NCBI GenBank assembly: GCA_964654185.1
Contig: CAZZIE010000043.1
Location: 1-31,828, forward strand
Length of the DNA stretch: 31,828 nt
Source of the DNA: CAYFQV01 sp964654185
Lineage (GTDB): Bacteria > Spirochaetota > Spirochaetia > DSM-27196 > PWMO01
Direction of reading: 5' to 3'
A model generated the notes under the pieces. It was given only the letters and a program-made list of their open reading frames with translations, had not been told where the DNA came from and did not search any database. Every line of letters begins with the position of its first letter. Position 1 is the first letter of the stretch. The position numbers and the translations under genes are program-made. Below are positions 8,801 through 14,737 of this stretch, piece after piece.

Positions 8801-10545
8801 CTCTCGGGGACATTCCGCGCAACATCCAGGAGCTCAACCAGGAATTGACGCAGCTGGTCCTCCAGGGTGCCGAGGAAGACGATCCGGAGCTGACCAACCT
8901 GGACAACACGAGGCGGGAGCTCGAAGTCGAGCTCAACGAGATTCTCAATCAGGTGGGCGGCGTGGTTCGGAGCACGCCGCAACTGAACGCCCAGGACCTC
9001 TCCCAGGACCAGCGGCGCTTCGTCTTCTACACGCCGGTCATGGCGTGGAACACCGGCGAGTCTCCGGAGGTTGCGCGGTACTACCGCGGCACCGTGCGCA
9101 TGGGTGTCTCGACGGATCTCATTCTGCAGGAGATCCAGACGGCGCAGCGGGACCTCCTGATCAGTACCGCCGTCGTCGCCGCGATCGCCGTGGCGGTCGG
9201 GGTCGTCGGCGCCCTTCTGCTGGCGACCATCGTCGTCATTCCGATCAACCGTCTGGTTCGCGGGGTCGAACTCATCCGGGACACCGAGGATAAGGAGCAG
9301 CTCGGAGAGCATGTGATCAACGTGCGGACCCGGGATGAGCTCTCCGTGCTGGCGGAGACGGTGAACTCCATGACCCAGGGCCTGGTCAAGGCGGCGGCCA
9401 CGAACAAGGAGCTTACCGTCGGTAAGGAAGTCCAGAAGATGTTCATCCCCCTGGAGGAGGACGAGAACGGCCGGAAGATGACCACACTGCAGCACAGCGA
9501 GGAGGGCGTCGAGCTCGCCGGGTACTACGAGGGCGCCTCGGCGGTATCGGGCGACTACTTCCGGTACGACAAGCTCGACGACCGCCACTACGCAATGATC
9601 AAGTGCGACATCTCCGGGCACGGCGTCGCTGCGGCACTCATCATGGTGCAGGTGGCGACTCTTTACACCTCCTTCTTCCGGGACTGGGCGACCCGGAAGA
9701 ACGGCCAGAGTCTCACCGATCTGGTCGTGCAGGTGAACGACATCCTGGAGAGCATGTCCTTCAAGGGGCGCTTCGCTGCCTTTACCCTGGGGCTCCTCGA
9801 CATCAAATCGGGCGACTTTCGGGTCTGCAACGCCGGGGACAACCTCATCGACATTCTGGACGGTGCCACCGGGCGTCTCGAGCAGCGGAAGCTGCCGAGC
9901 CCGCCGGCGGCGGGGGTCTTCCCGTCGGATCTGGTGGAAATGCGCGGGGGATTCCAGGAGGTGAAGCTGCGCCTGAAGTCCGGTGATACCGCCATTCTCT
10001 ACACCGACGGTATCGAGGAGTCCATGCACATCCTCCGAGACCCGCAGTACAACGTTCACGCCGTCACCGAAGAGGATCACTCGAGCGGCCGCGTCCCCTC
10101 TGAGGAGTCCGACGACCCCCGGGCACCCAACAAGATCGATGTGGGCCAGCAGCGCGAGGAGTTCGGTACCTGGCGCATCTACGCGGTCGTGGAGGCGCTG
10201 CAGAAGCAGACGGAGTACCGGCTTAACCGGCTCTACGACCCCGACGGCCTCGATCTGCTATTCGATTTCACCGCGTGTGAGCCCACGCCTGAGAACATCG
10301 TGCTGGCGCTGGTCTCGGTGGAGAAGGTGTTCCGCCTCTACCGCCACCCGGAAGCGGGTCGCGACGACCGGGTGCGGGTGGACACGAAGATCGAGCGATT
10401 TCTGCGGCGCTATTTCAAGCAGTACGATGAGTACTTTCACCGCCCCCTGGATATCCAGGATCTCCCGGAGTATCGCTACTTCTCTCACCTCCGGGAGGAT
10501 GAGCAGGAGGACGACCTTACCATCCTGGCCGTTCGCAAGCAGTGA
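5800..10545 (+). CDS. Transmembrane sensor phosphatase: sialidase-like propeller, FN3-like, HAMP, PP2C/SpoIIE
   Basis: 1581 residues. The N-terminus holds a hydrophobic export segment (MAAIVVLLVAMAGLARGQ, starting at residue 40; an ATG at 5917 is a possible start). BNR/Asp-box motifs of a sialidase-like propeller follow: SDDRGRSF (~167), SSDDGDEWTSF (~219), SLDGGRTWSE (~276). Then come two fibronectin-III-like modules (~448-545, ~554-645) and an IPT-like beta module (~664-755). Membrane helices sit near 775-797, 846-868 and 1119-1147, with a helical periplasmic segment between the last two. A HAMP linker (~1148-1205) leads to a PP2C phosphatase with Asp1252 (GDYF), Asp1270 (DISGHG), Asp1403 (YTDG) and Asp1572 (DDLTIL), so the metal ligands are intact. 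About 165 residues are inserted between the last two motifs. Such phosphatases usually act on phosphoserine anti-anti-sigma proteins; none is encoded nearby. It is coupled to both neighbours. Confidence 0.87.
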   Translation: MRHQPLRNHESAPLASLHHRTSSKRAGFPSSPPVAACRRMAAIVVLLVAMAGLARGQELDLDDRGLYFEPPRELVPATARFPDAHTADDFIVVVYQEIVREGPESGDIYISLQTSSTGREWSQEQRVIGPIPLRTETAPQVFASTVGPGGDIFVVVAESATTTRVYRSDDRGRSFEEVAALATEVTSVSPRLFVASDGGILLFVNQNIGLTQTILSSSSDDGDEWTSFQPLVAEEQDLPFNFLPDHTAYNGRDYVVFQSFNPNESTNYQIYSKVSLDGGRTWSEATLVTDFTSDPEAADYLVYDNQRPDIDTINGTLAMVWERQRRGGRKEVFYGELNSEGTFRTTPERASLATDTANFPRLLRHEGETYVVWFTNPRGNADITLAARSGGLWLSTRLSPRTGVSSFARPLVANGRLHVFWQYEPADGSARITYMEPDQRALAPEPTPVNHVAGRRSGNTVAEYRWSPPEDPSGIRGYNYVWSRDPNATVPQELSYSSQTTSDSFRATEDGPWYFRIAAVDRAGNWSEPVTREFFRDTTPPPPITFERPPVDEEGFLASNTFSLSWQPPEAPDLAGYTVSFDRIGGAEATPTTVSLPPASVPQQVLTTATALSRTNADNGLWRLSVAPVDEVGNVGEVQSIVVRLNKYIPTTQVFRIASERDILGRYRLSVAGRGFTANGTIDRVILDADGSEPYDYVFDPAEDYRLVSDREIAGLTVSDIETGSYRLGLRHTERGTYFPPQQLTFEETGVITFGDYTVRYAPQYAMRSPVLFVFQGSWALVWTVVAVMIGIMIFSSFRLAGVVRDSRQLQQNVQALIAGDALSIEKKRQRLEEMRRTGIGLRVKFALFVVVLVVAVVVGVAVVLGNASLERQEATLGRGLEQRIEVLLRSVSSRAENAMLNPNENRLDLQLLTAQSEVMDEILYVTFTGPNVNGSGTNYVWATNDPAIDPDIDADDDPEARLQRELDTATLVPGESRIQDPATEAVNALFEELNQEAREALGDIPRNIQELNQELTQLVLQGAEEDDPELTNLDNTRRELEVELNEILNQVGGVVRSTPQLNAQDLSQDQRRFVFYTPVMAWNTGESPEVARYYRGTVRMGVSTDLILQEIQTAQRDLLISTAVVAAIAVAVGVVGALLLATIVVIPINRLVRGVELIRDTEDKEQLGEHVINVRTRDELSVLAETVNSMTQGLVKAAATNKELTVGKEVQKMFIPLEEDENGRKMTTLQHSEEGVELAGYYEGASAVSGDYFRYDKLDDRHYAMIKCDISGHGVAAALIMVQVATLYTSFFRDWATRKNGQSLTDLVVQVNDILESMSFKGRFAAFTLGLLDIKSGDFRVCNAGDNLIDILDGATGRLEQRKLPSPPAAGVFPSDLVEMRGGFQEVKLRLKSGDTAILYTDGIEESMHILRDPQYNVHAVTEEDHSSGRVPSEESDDPRAPNKIDVGQQREEFGTWRIYAVVEALQKQTEYRLNRLYDPDGLDLLFDFTACEPTPENIVLALVSVEKVFRLYRHPEAGRDDRVRVDTKIERFLRRYFKQYDEYFHRPLDIQDLPEYRYFSHLREDEQEDDLTILAVRKQ

Positions 10546-10577
10546 AGCCGCGGTTTCTCCAGGTCGATACTGTGAAT

Positions 10578-11567
10578 ATGAAACGGAAATACAGGTTTCT
10601 GGTTGTCGCTTTCTCGCTCCTCGCGCTCCTTCTGGGCGCGTCCCCCCTCTTCGCCATCTCGATTGTGAACGATGGGGAGGGTACTCAGTACTTCTACGTA
10701 TCGGAGCGGACGCCGAAGGAGATTCGCGCAACCATTGCGGATCAGCGCGAGCTCGAGAACTTCATTCAGAGCAACATGTTCCGGATGCGCTACATTCCCC
10801 CCGGAGCGGTGCGGACCGGCGTCTCGGTCCCCGCGGAGGGTGGTACGCTCGTGGTTCTTCACGTAACCCCCGGAGCCGCCGAGTACGAGGTTTCCCTCCA
10901 CGAGGTCGAGGCGCGCACTGAAGAGATCAATCCCGCCCCGGTGGGTGAACCGCGGCTGGCGGCGGTGCAGGCGTTGGACATTCGGCTTCCCCGGGAAGTT
11001 GTGCGAATTGACAACCGATACGTTGACTGGGAGCCCATTGAGCCGATTTCGAGCTTCTCGGATGCAACGGCGCCGGACACCTTCACCCGGGAGCTCCCCG
11101 GCGAGACCGAGACGCTGGCGCTCGACGAGTCTCTGACGTGGCCGAAGGCGGGAACGCAGCTGGACGTGCTGAAGAGCGTACTCGGCGACGCCGCGCTCTA
11201 CCTCTACGCCTCGGCGACGCGGGAGTTCGGGGATCGCACGTCGATTTTCCTGTACGCCTACCCCGACCGGGACGCGGACAGCCCGACGTTCACCCTGGAG
11301 ATTCCCTTTGCGTCCCGAACGAACGCGGTGCTCCTGTGGCAACCCGCCCGGGAGACCCCGCGGGTGGTCGGAGACTTTGCCCGTGCGGGCTTCCTGGTGG
11401 AGGCGCGGGTCTTCCTCAACGCCCTGCCGGGAGGGGTAAAGTTCGTGGAAGGGGAGAACTCTTCATTCGACCTGACGACGACGTACCACCTTCCGAACCG
11501 CTTCGAGGAGTTCTTCCACACCACCGTCTATCTCTCGGAGGTACCAACCCGGGGAGCGGGGATGTGA
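10578..11567 (+). CDS. Secreted protein of unknown function
   Basis: 329 residues from ATG 10578, which begins a textbook signal peptide (MKRKYRFLVVAFSLLALLLG...SPLFA). A GTG at 10542 in the same frame overlaps the stop of the phosphatase gene by four bases and would add twelve residues; translational coupling favours it, the signal peptide favours the ATG. The mature part looks beta-rich (GTLVVLHVTPGAAEYEVSLH; SIFLYAYPDRDADSPTFTLE; SSFDLTTTYHLPNRF) with no cysteine and no motif I recognise. The gene sits directly behind the sensor phosphatase and overlaps the zinc-ribbon gene by four bases, so it probably works in the envelope with the phosphatase ectodomain. That role is inference. Confidence 0.75.
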   Translation: MKRKYRFLVVAFSLLALLLGASPLFAISIVNDGEGTQYFYVSERTPKEIRATIADQRELENFIQSNMFRMRYIPPGAVRTGVSVPAEGGTLVVLHVTPGAAEYEVSLHEVEARTEEINPAPVGEPRLAAVQALDIRLPREVVRIDNRYVDWEPIEPISSFSDATAPDTFTRELPGETETLALDESLTWPKAGTQLDVLKSVLGDAALYLYASATREFGDRTSIFLYAYPDRDADSPTFTLEIPFASRTNAVLLWQPARETPRVVGDFARAGFLVEARVFLNALPGGVKFVEGENSSFDLTTTYHLPNRFEEFFHTTVYLSEVPTRGAGM

Positions 11568-11950
11568 GCAAGCGGAGCCGCTTCTACTGTGAGAACTGCG
11601 GCAAAGAGGTGCGTGCAAGCGCAAAGGTGTGTCCCCACTGCGGCCGGTTCTTCTCAGCCGTGCGCTGCCCGGTGTGCGGCTTCACGGGTGAGAGTCGCCA
11701 GTTTCTCCAGGGCTGCCCGAGTTGCGGGTACGCCGGCGCCACAGGACAGGCGGACCGGCCCGACGCGGGCTTCGAGGTCTACGATGTGGAGAGCATCTCC
11801 GGCCGCGCCGGTCGAGGAGGCGGGCGTGGCTCCCGCGGCGCCGCGGGACGTCCCCCGAGCCGGGGTGCGCCGCCCTGGATCTACTGGTTGACCCTGGCGC
11901 TCCTCGGAGTCTTCTTCGTGATCATGGCGGTCATCTACATGAGGTTGTAG
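11564..11950 (+). CDS. Tail-anchored double zinc-ribbon membrane protein
   Basis: 128 residues, GTG start overlapping the previous stop by four bases, with GGGGAGCGGGG just upstream as a ribosome-binding site. The first zinc ribbon uses CENCG (about residues 9-13) and CPHCG (about 23-27); the second uses CPVCG and CPSCG (about residues 35-56). A Gly/Arg-rich flexible linker follows (residues about 80-102). A single C-terminal helix (WIYWLTLALLGVFFVIMAVIYM) ends two residues before the stop. The zinc ribbons should therefore face the cytoplasm. Similar zinc-ribbon/one-helix proteins are widespread and of unknown role. Position after the phosphatase gene makes a cytoplasmic adaptor possible, but nothing in the sequence proves it. 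Confidence 0.82.
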   Translation: MSKRSRFYCENCGKEVRASAKVCPHCGRFFSAVRCPVCGFTGESRQFLQGCPSCGYAGATGQADRPDAGFEVYDVESISGRAGRGGGRGSRGAAGRPPSRGAPPWIYWLTLALLGVFFVIMAVIYMRL

Positions 11951-11952
11951 GG

Positions 11953-12552
11953 ATGGAACGACCAGTGCCGAAAGACCGTAAACATCGACCCAGATTCCTC
12001 TTTCCGCGCTGTGTCGTGAGCGTTGCGCTCGTAATGCTGGCAGCGGCTGCGCCGGCCTTCGCGCAGGAGAATGCCGGGGAGGAGACGGCGGTGCCGACAG
12101 GGTTCGACACCATTGCGCTGGGGGCCGCACGGAGCGAGGTGCGGGAGCTGCTTGAGGGCAACAGCTACTTCCGGTACCGCGGCGACCCCGACGTGAGTCT
12201 GCTGCCGTCCTCGCAGGATCGCGGCGTGATCGAGGCGGAAGGGCGCACCTTCATCGACCGCGCCTTTTTTCAGTTCAACGAGCAGGCGCTGTACATCATC
12301 ATCCTGCAGCTGAATCCCGACCGGATGGACCATTACTCGGTCTACCAGTCCCTCGCGACGCAGTACGGAGAGGCGACCCGCGTCGGTCCGCAGGAGATCG
12401 TCTGGGAGTGGGAGAACGTGCGCCTCTCTCTGGAACGGCCGCTCACAGTGAAGTACATTGATCTACCGGTTTTCGAGGAGCTTCGCGGGGAGGCGCAGGT
12501 AGAGCGCTCCCTCCGGGAAGTCACCCGGGATCGCTTCCTCGAGGATCTCTAA
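11953..12552 (+). CDS. Secreted protein of unknown function
   Basis: 199 residues. ATG 11953 follows the previous stop by two bases, with GAGG about eight bases before it. After a basic N-terminus (MERPVPKDRKHRPRFLFPR) a hydrophobic stretch ends in AAAAPAFA, a good signal-peptidase site before QEN. The mature domain starts with GFDTIALGAARSEVRELLEG, similar in shape to short secreted proteins that open with an amphipathic helix, then has strands (RAFFQFNEQALYIIILQLNP; IVWEWENVRLSLERPLTVKYI) and a charged C-terminal helix. No cysteines, no known motif. It is part of the phosphatase operon by spacing and probably periplasmic. Confidence 0.75.
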   Translation: MERPVPKDRKHRPRFLFPRCVVSVALVMLAAAAPAFAQENAGEETAVPTGFDTIALGAARSEVRELLEGNSYFRYRGDPDVSLLPSSQDRGVIEAEGRTFIDRAFFQFNEQALYIIILQLNPDRMDHYSVYQSLATQYGEATRVGPQEIVWEWENVRLSLERPLTVKYIDLPVFEELRGEAQVERSLREVTRDRFLEDL

Positions 12553-12617
12553 GCGACTACGGCACCGCGCCGGGCCGCCGCGTCGGCGCGGCACCACGCC
12601 GGACCGGGAGTTGCCCT

Positions 12618-13088
12618 ATGTCGGGAGGAAGTGTGAGTGTACGACAGGGAGTGCGGATCCTTATGACAATGCTGGCGCTCTCGTTGGCTGCAGGCGTCGC
12701 AGCGTGTCAGGGCGGCGCGGAGGATGTGCGACTCAGAATCGGCTCCTACCGCGTTACCGCGGAGATTGCGGACACCGAGGACGAGCGTCGCCGCGGCCTC
12801 ATGTTCCGAGAGGAGCTTTCCGCCAATCACGGCATGCTCTTCGTCTTCCCCGACGAGGCGCCGCGGAGCTTCTGGATGCGCAACACCGAGATCCCCCTTT
12901 CCATTGCCTATATCGATGCGGACGGCCGCATCGTGAGTATTCACGACATGACCCCCTTCTCCGAGGAGCCGGTTCCGTCCCGGGGCGCGGCGAAGTACGC
13001 CCTGGAGGTGAACCAGGGCGAGCTCGCGGCCAACGGGGTGCAGGTGGGTGATGTCGTGGAGATTCCGGACTCAGTCGAGGCGGATTAG
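12618..13088 (+). CDS. DUF192-domain lipoprotein
   Basis: 156 residues. ATG 12618 is preceded by GGGAG at a seven-base distance; a GTG at 12633 with GGAGG four bases upstream is an alternative. The signal sequence ends in a lipobox (LAAGVAAC, cysteine near residue 30), so a periplasm-facing lipoprotein is expected. The rest is a complete DUF192 domain: TEDERRRGLMFREEL, MLFVFPDEAPRSFWMRNTEI, PLSIAYIDADGRIVSI, then MTPFSEEPVPSRGAAKYALE and the G-V-GD ending. DUF192 proteins are small beta-rich secreted proteins of unsettled function. The gene lies 65 bases after the previous one and probably ends the operon; downstream is a GC-rich hairpin region and the convergent xse genes. Confidence 0.88.
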   Translation: MSGGSVSVRQGVRILMTMLALSLAAGVAACQGGAEDVRLRIGSYRVTAEIADTEDERRRGLMFREELSANHGMLFVFPDEAPRSFWMRNTEIPLSIAYIDADGRIVSIHDMTPFSEEPVPSRGAAKYALEVNQGELAANGVQVGDVVEIPDSVEAD

Positions 13089-13162
13089 CGGCCGCTGCGT
13101 GCGGCCGCGGGCCGCCCGGGCGCTTGAGGGCCAGGGGGCGCTGGGCCGGCGCGGCCGCCGGC
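13088..13162. terminator. GC-rich hairpin pair between convergent genes
   Basis: The octamer GCGGCCGC occurs at 13088-13095 and again at 13101-13108; being palindromic, the two copies form a perfect 8-base-pair stem with a five-base loop. A second stem pairs GCCGGCG at 13145-13151 with CGCCGGC at 13156-13162. They fill the gap between the DUF192 stop and the xseB stop. No T-run follows on either strand, so intrinsic termination is uncertain. Confidence 0.35.
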
Positions 13163-13173
13163 GCCGTGGCGGC

Positions 13174-13437
13174 TCAGTCTTCGGTGCTCCCGGCGTCGTC
13201 GCGCAGCTCCTCCAGCTCGGGAAAGAGCTCCAGCGCCGGCTTCTCGTCCTCACCGTCGGGCTCGTTGACCAGGATTTCGATGCGGCGCTCCACCTTGGAG
13301 AGGTCCTTTTCCAGGCTCTTCGCGAGCTTCATGCCCTCCTCGAAGGCGCCGACTGCCTCGTCCAGGGAGACGTCACCGCCGCGGATCTGCGTAACAAGCT
13401 CTTCCAGCCGTTCCAGTCGTTCCTCAAAGCTTTTCAC
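13174..13437 (-). CDS. xseB: Exonuclease VII small subunit XseB
   Basis: 87 residues, close to the usual 70-85 for the family. The N-terminus (MKSFEERLERLEELVTQI) and the central GGDVSLDEAVGAFEEGMKL match the XseB helical-hairpin pattern, followed by LAKSLEKDLSKVERRIEIL and an acidic tail. XseB binds along the XseA coiled-coil to form the exonuclease VII complex, which degrades single-stranded DNA in both directions in the cytoplasm. Its start lies 14 bases inside the 3' end of xseA, so the two are co-transcribed and probably translationally coupled. Confidence 0.93.
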   Translation of the reverse strand: MKSFEERLERLEELVTQIRGGDVSLDEAVGAFEEGMKLAKSLEKDLSKVERRIEILVNEPDGEDEKPALELFPELEELRDDAGSTED

Positions 13438-14656
13438 GGGTTCGTGTCTCCTTTACCTGGGCATCCAGTTCCGATCCGGCGAAGATGACGCTGACCTCCT
13501 CCCCCGCCGCGGTGCTCGCGGCGTCGGTTATCACGGTTCCTTCCTCTTTGCGCCGGACAATGGCGTAGCCGCGGTCCAGAACGCCCTGGGGCGAAAGGGC
13601 GGTCAGGCTCTCGGTGAGCCCCCGCAGGTGCGTCCGGCGCTCCTTCACGAGTGCACTCGTCGCGTAGACCAGGGATTCCCGGGCGTCGTCGAGGCGCAGC
13701 ATGTAGGGCTGCAGGAGCGCTCGAAAGGTGTGGTGGAGCGACTCCGGCGTGAACTGCCGCGCCGCCGACCGCGCCCGCCGGACAATGGAGCCGAGGGTGT
13801 AGATCAGGGCGCGGCCGTTGTCCAGGATGCGCTGGCGCACCTCCACCTGCTGTGCGCTCACCAGCTCCGCCGCGGCGCTGGGCGTCGGGGCGCGAACATC
13901 CGCGGCGAGGTCGCTGAGGGCGACGTCGATCTCGTGGCCCACCGCGGAGATGATTGGTGTCTCCGCCGCGGCGACGGCTCTCACGACCACCTCCTCTGAA
14001 AATGGGAGCAGATCCTCGATCGAGCCGCCGCCGCGGGTCACCACGATGACGTCTCCCAGACGCAGGCGGTCGGCCCGGGCGATCTGCGCCGCGAGCTTTT
14101 CCGCCGCTTCGCTACCCTGGACGGGGGAGGGGACCACGACAACGTCGATCCCGGCGTGGCGGCGTCCGAGGACCTGTACGAAGTCGCGAATGGCCGCGCC
14201 GGTGGGCGAGGTGACGACGGCAATCCGTTCGGGAAAGGCGGGAAGCTCCTGCTTGCGCTCCGCATCAAAGAGGCCCTCCGCCGCGAGGGCCTTCTTCCTC
14301 TGCTCGAGCATGGCCAGAAGCTGCCCGACCCCCGCGAGCTGCAGGTCCTCGACAATGATCTGGTAGGAGCCGCGCTTCGCATACACCGAGATGGAACCGC
14401 GCGCCCGCACGAGCATGCCGTCCTCCGGGCGGAAGGTGACGCGGTTGGTGCGCCCGCGGAACATCACCGCCTGGATGACTGCGTCCTCGTCCTTGAGGGA
14501 GAAGTACCAGTGCCCTGCACCTGACGCCTTGAAGTTGGAGACCTCCCCCTCAATGGTGACAACCGGGAAGGTCGCCTCCAGGGCCGCCTTGATGAGATTG
14601 GTGATCTCCGTTACGTGATAGATGCGACCGCCGTCGTTCATGCCCGGGGTATGCAT
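13424..14656 (-). CDS. xseA: Exonuclease VII large subunit XseA
   Basis: 410 residues, normal for the family. An OB-fold DNA-binding domain comes first (IYHVTEITNLIKAALEATFP, VTIEGEVSNFK, GHWYFSLKDEDAVIQAVMFR). The catalytic domain follows with PERIAVVTSPTGAAIRDF, DVIVVTRGGGSIEDLLPF and ISAVGHEIDVALSDLAADVR...PTPSAAAEL, which contain the conserved residues of exonuclease VII. A long helical C-terminal region ends in the short segment with RGYAIVRRKEEGTVI. The open frame continues far upstream, but similarity starts here. ATG 14656 sits seven bases after a -10 box and has no Shine-Dalgarno; ATG 14641 is the alternative. The enzyme acts in the cytoplasm in DNA repair and mismatch processing. 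Confidence 0.94.
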   Translation of the reverse strand: MHTPGMNDGGRIYHVTEITNLIKAALEATFPVVTIEGEVSNFKASGAGHWYFSLKDEDAVIQAVMFRGRTNRVTFRPEDGMLVRARGSISVYAKRGSYQIIVEDLQLAGVGQLLAMLEQRKKALAAEGLFDAERKQELPAFPERIAVVTSPTGAAIRDFVQVLGRRHAGIDVVVVPSPVQGSEAAEKLAAQIARADRLRLGDVIVVTRGGGSIEDLLPFSEEVVVRAVAAAETPIISAVGHEIDVALSDLAADVRAPTPSAAAELVSAQQVEVRQRILDNGRALIYTLGSIVRRARSAARQFTPESLHHTFRALLQPYMLRLDDARESLVYATSALVKERRTHLRGLTESLTALSPQGVLDRGYAIVRRKEEGTVITDAASTAAGEEVSVIFAGSELDAQVKETRTREKL

Positions 14657-14660
14657 AGTG

Positions 14661-14689
14661 TGGAGACTATCTTTTCGTCGTGATAAACT
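14661..14689 (+). promoter_or_regulatory. Candidate promoter of the spiro-SPASM operon
   Basis: TGGAGA at 14661-14666, a 17-base spacer and TAAACT at 14684-14689 with an extended -10 TG at 14681-14682. Transcription would begin near 14696, giving a leader of about 40 bases that carries the GGGAGAGGAG ribosome-binding site at 14721-14730. Confidence 0.45.
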
Positions 14690-14692
14690 CAA
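14664..14692 (-). promoter_or_regulatory. Candidate promoter of xseA-xseB, giving a leaderless mRNA
   Basis: On the minus strand TTGAGT (14692-14687), a 17-base spacer and TAGTCT (14669-14664). The -10 box ends seven bases before the ATG at 14656, so the message should start at the start codon. It covers almost exactly the same bases as the promoter on the other strand. Confidence 0.5.
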
Positions 14693-14737
14693 CAAACTGC
14701 GCGCGGAAGGACCCCGGCCTGGGAGAGGAGCCCGTTC

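Noticed and set aside
7288..10080. A 930-codon open frame on the minus strand opposite the sensor phosphatase
   Set aside because: It mirrors the GC-rich codons of the real gene, has no recognisable motif, no ribosome-binding site and lies wholly inside it.
2595..10573. An 11-base match GTCGATACTGT at 2595-2605 and 10563-10573, both before start codons in the same operon
   Set aside because: Many 11-base matches are expected by chance in 32 kb, and neither has a good -35 box; kept only as a curiosity.
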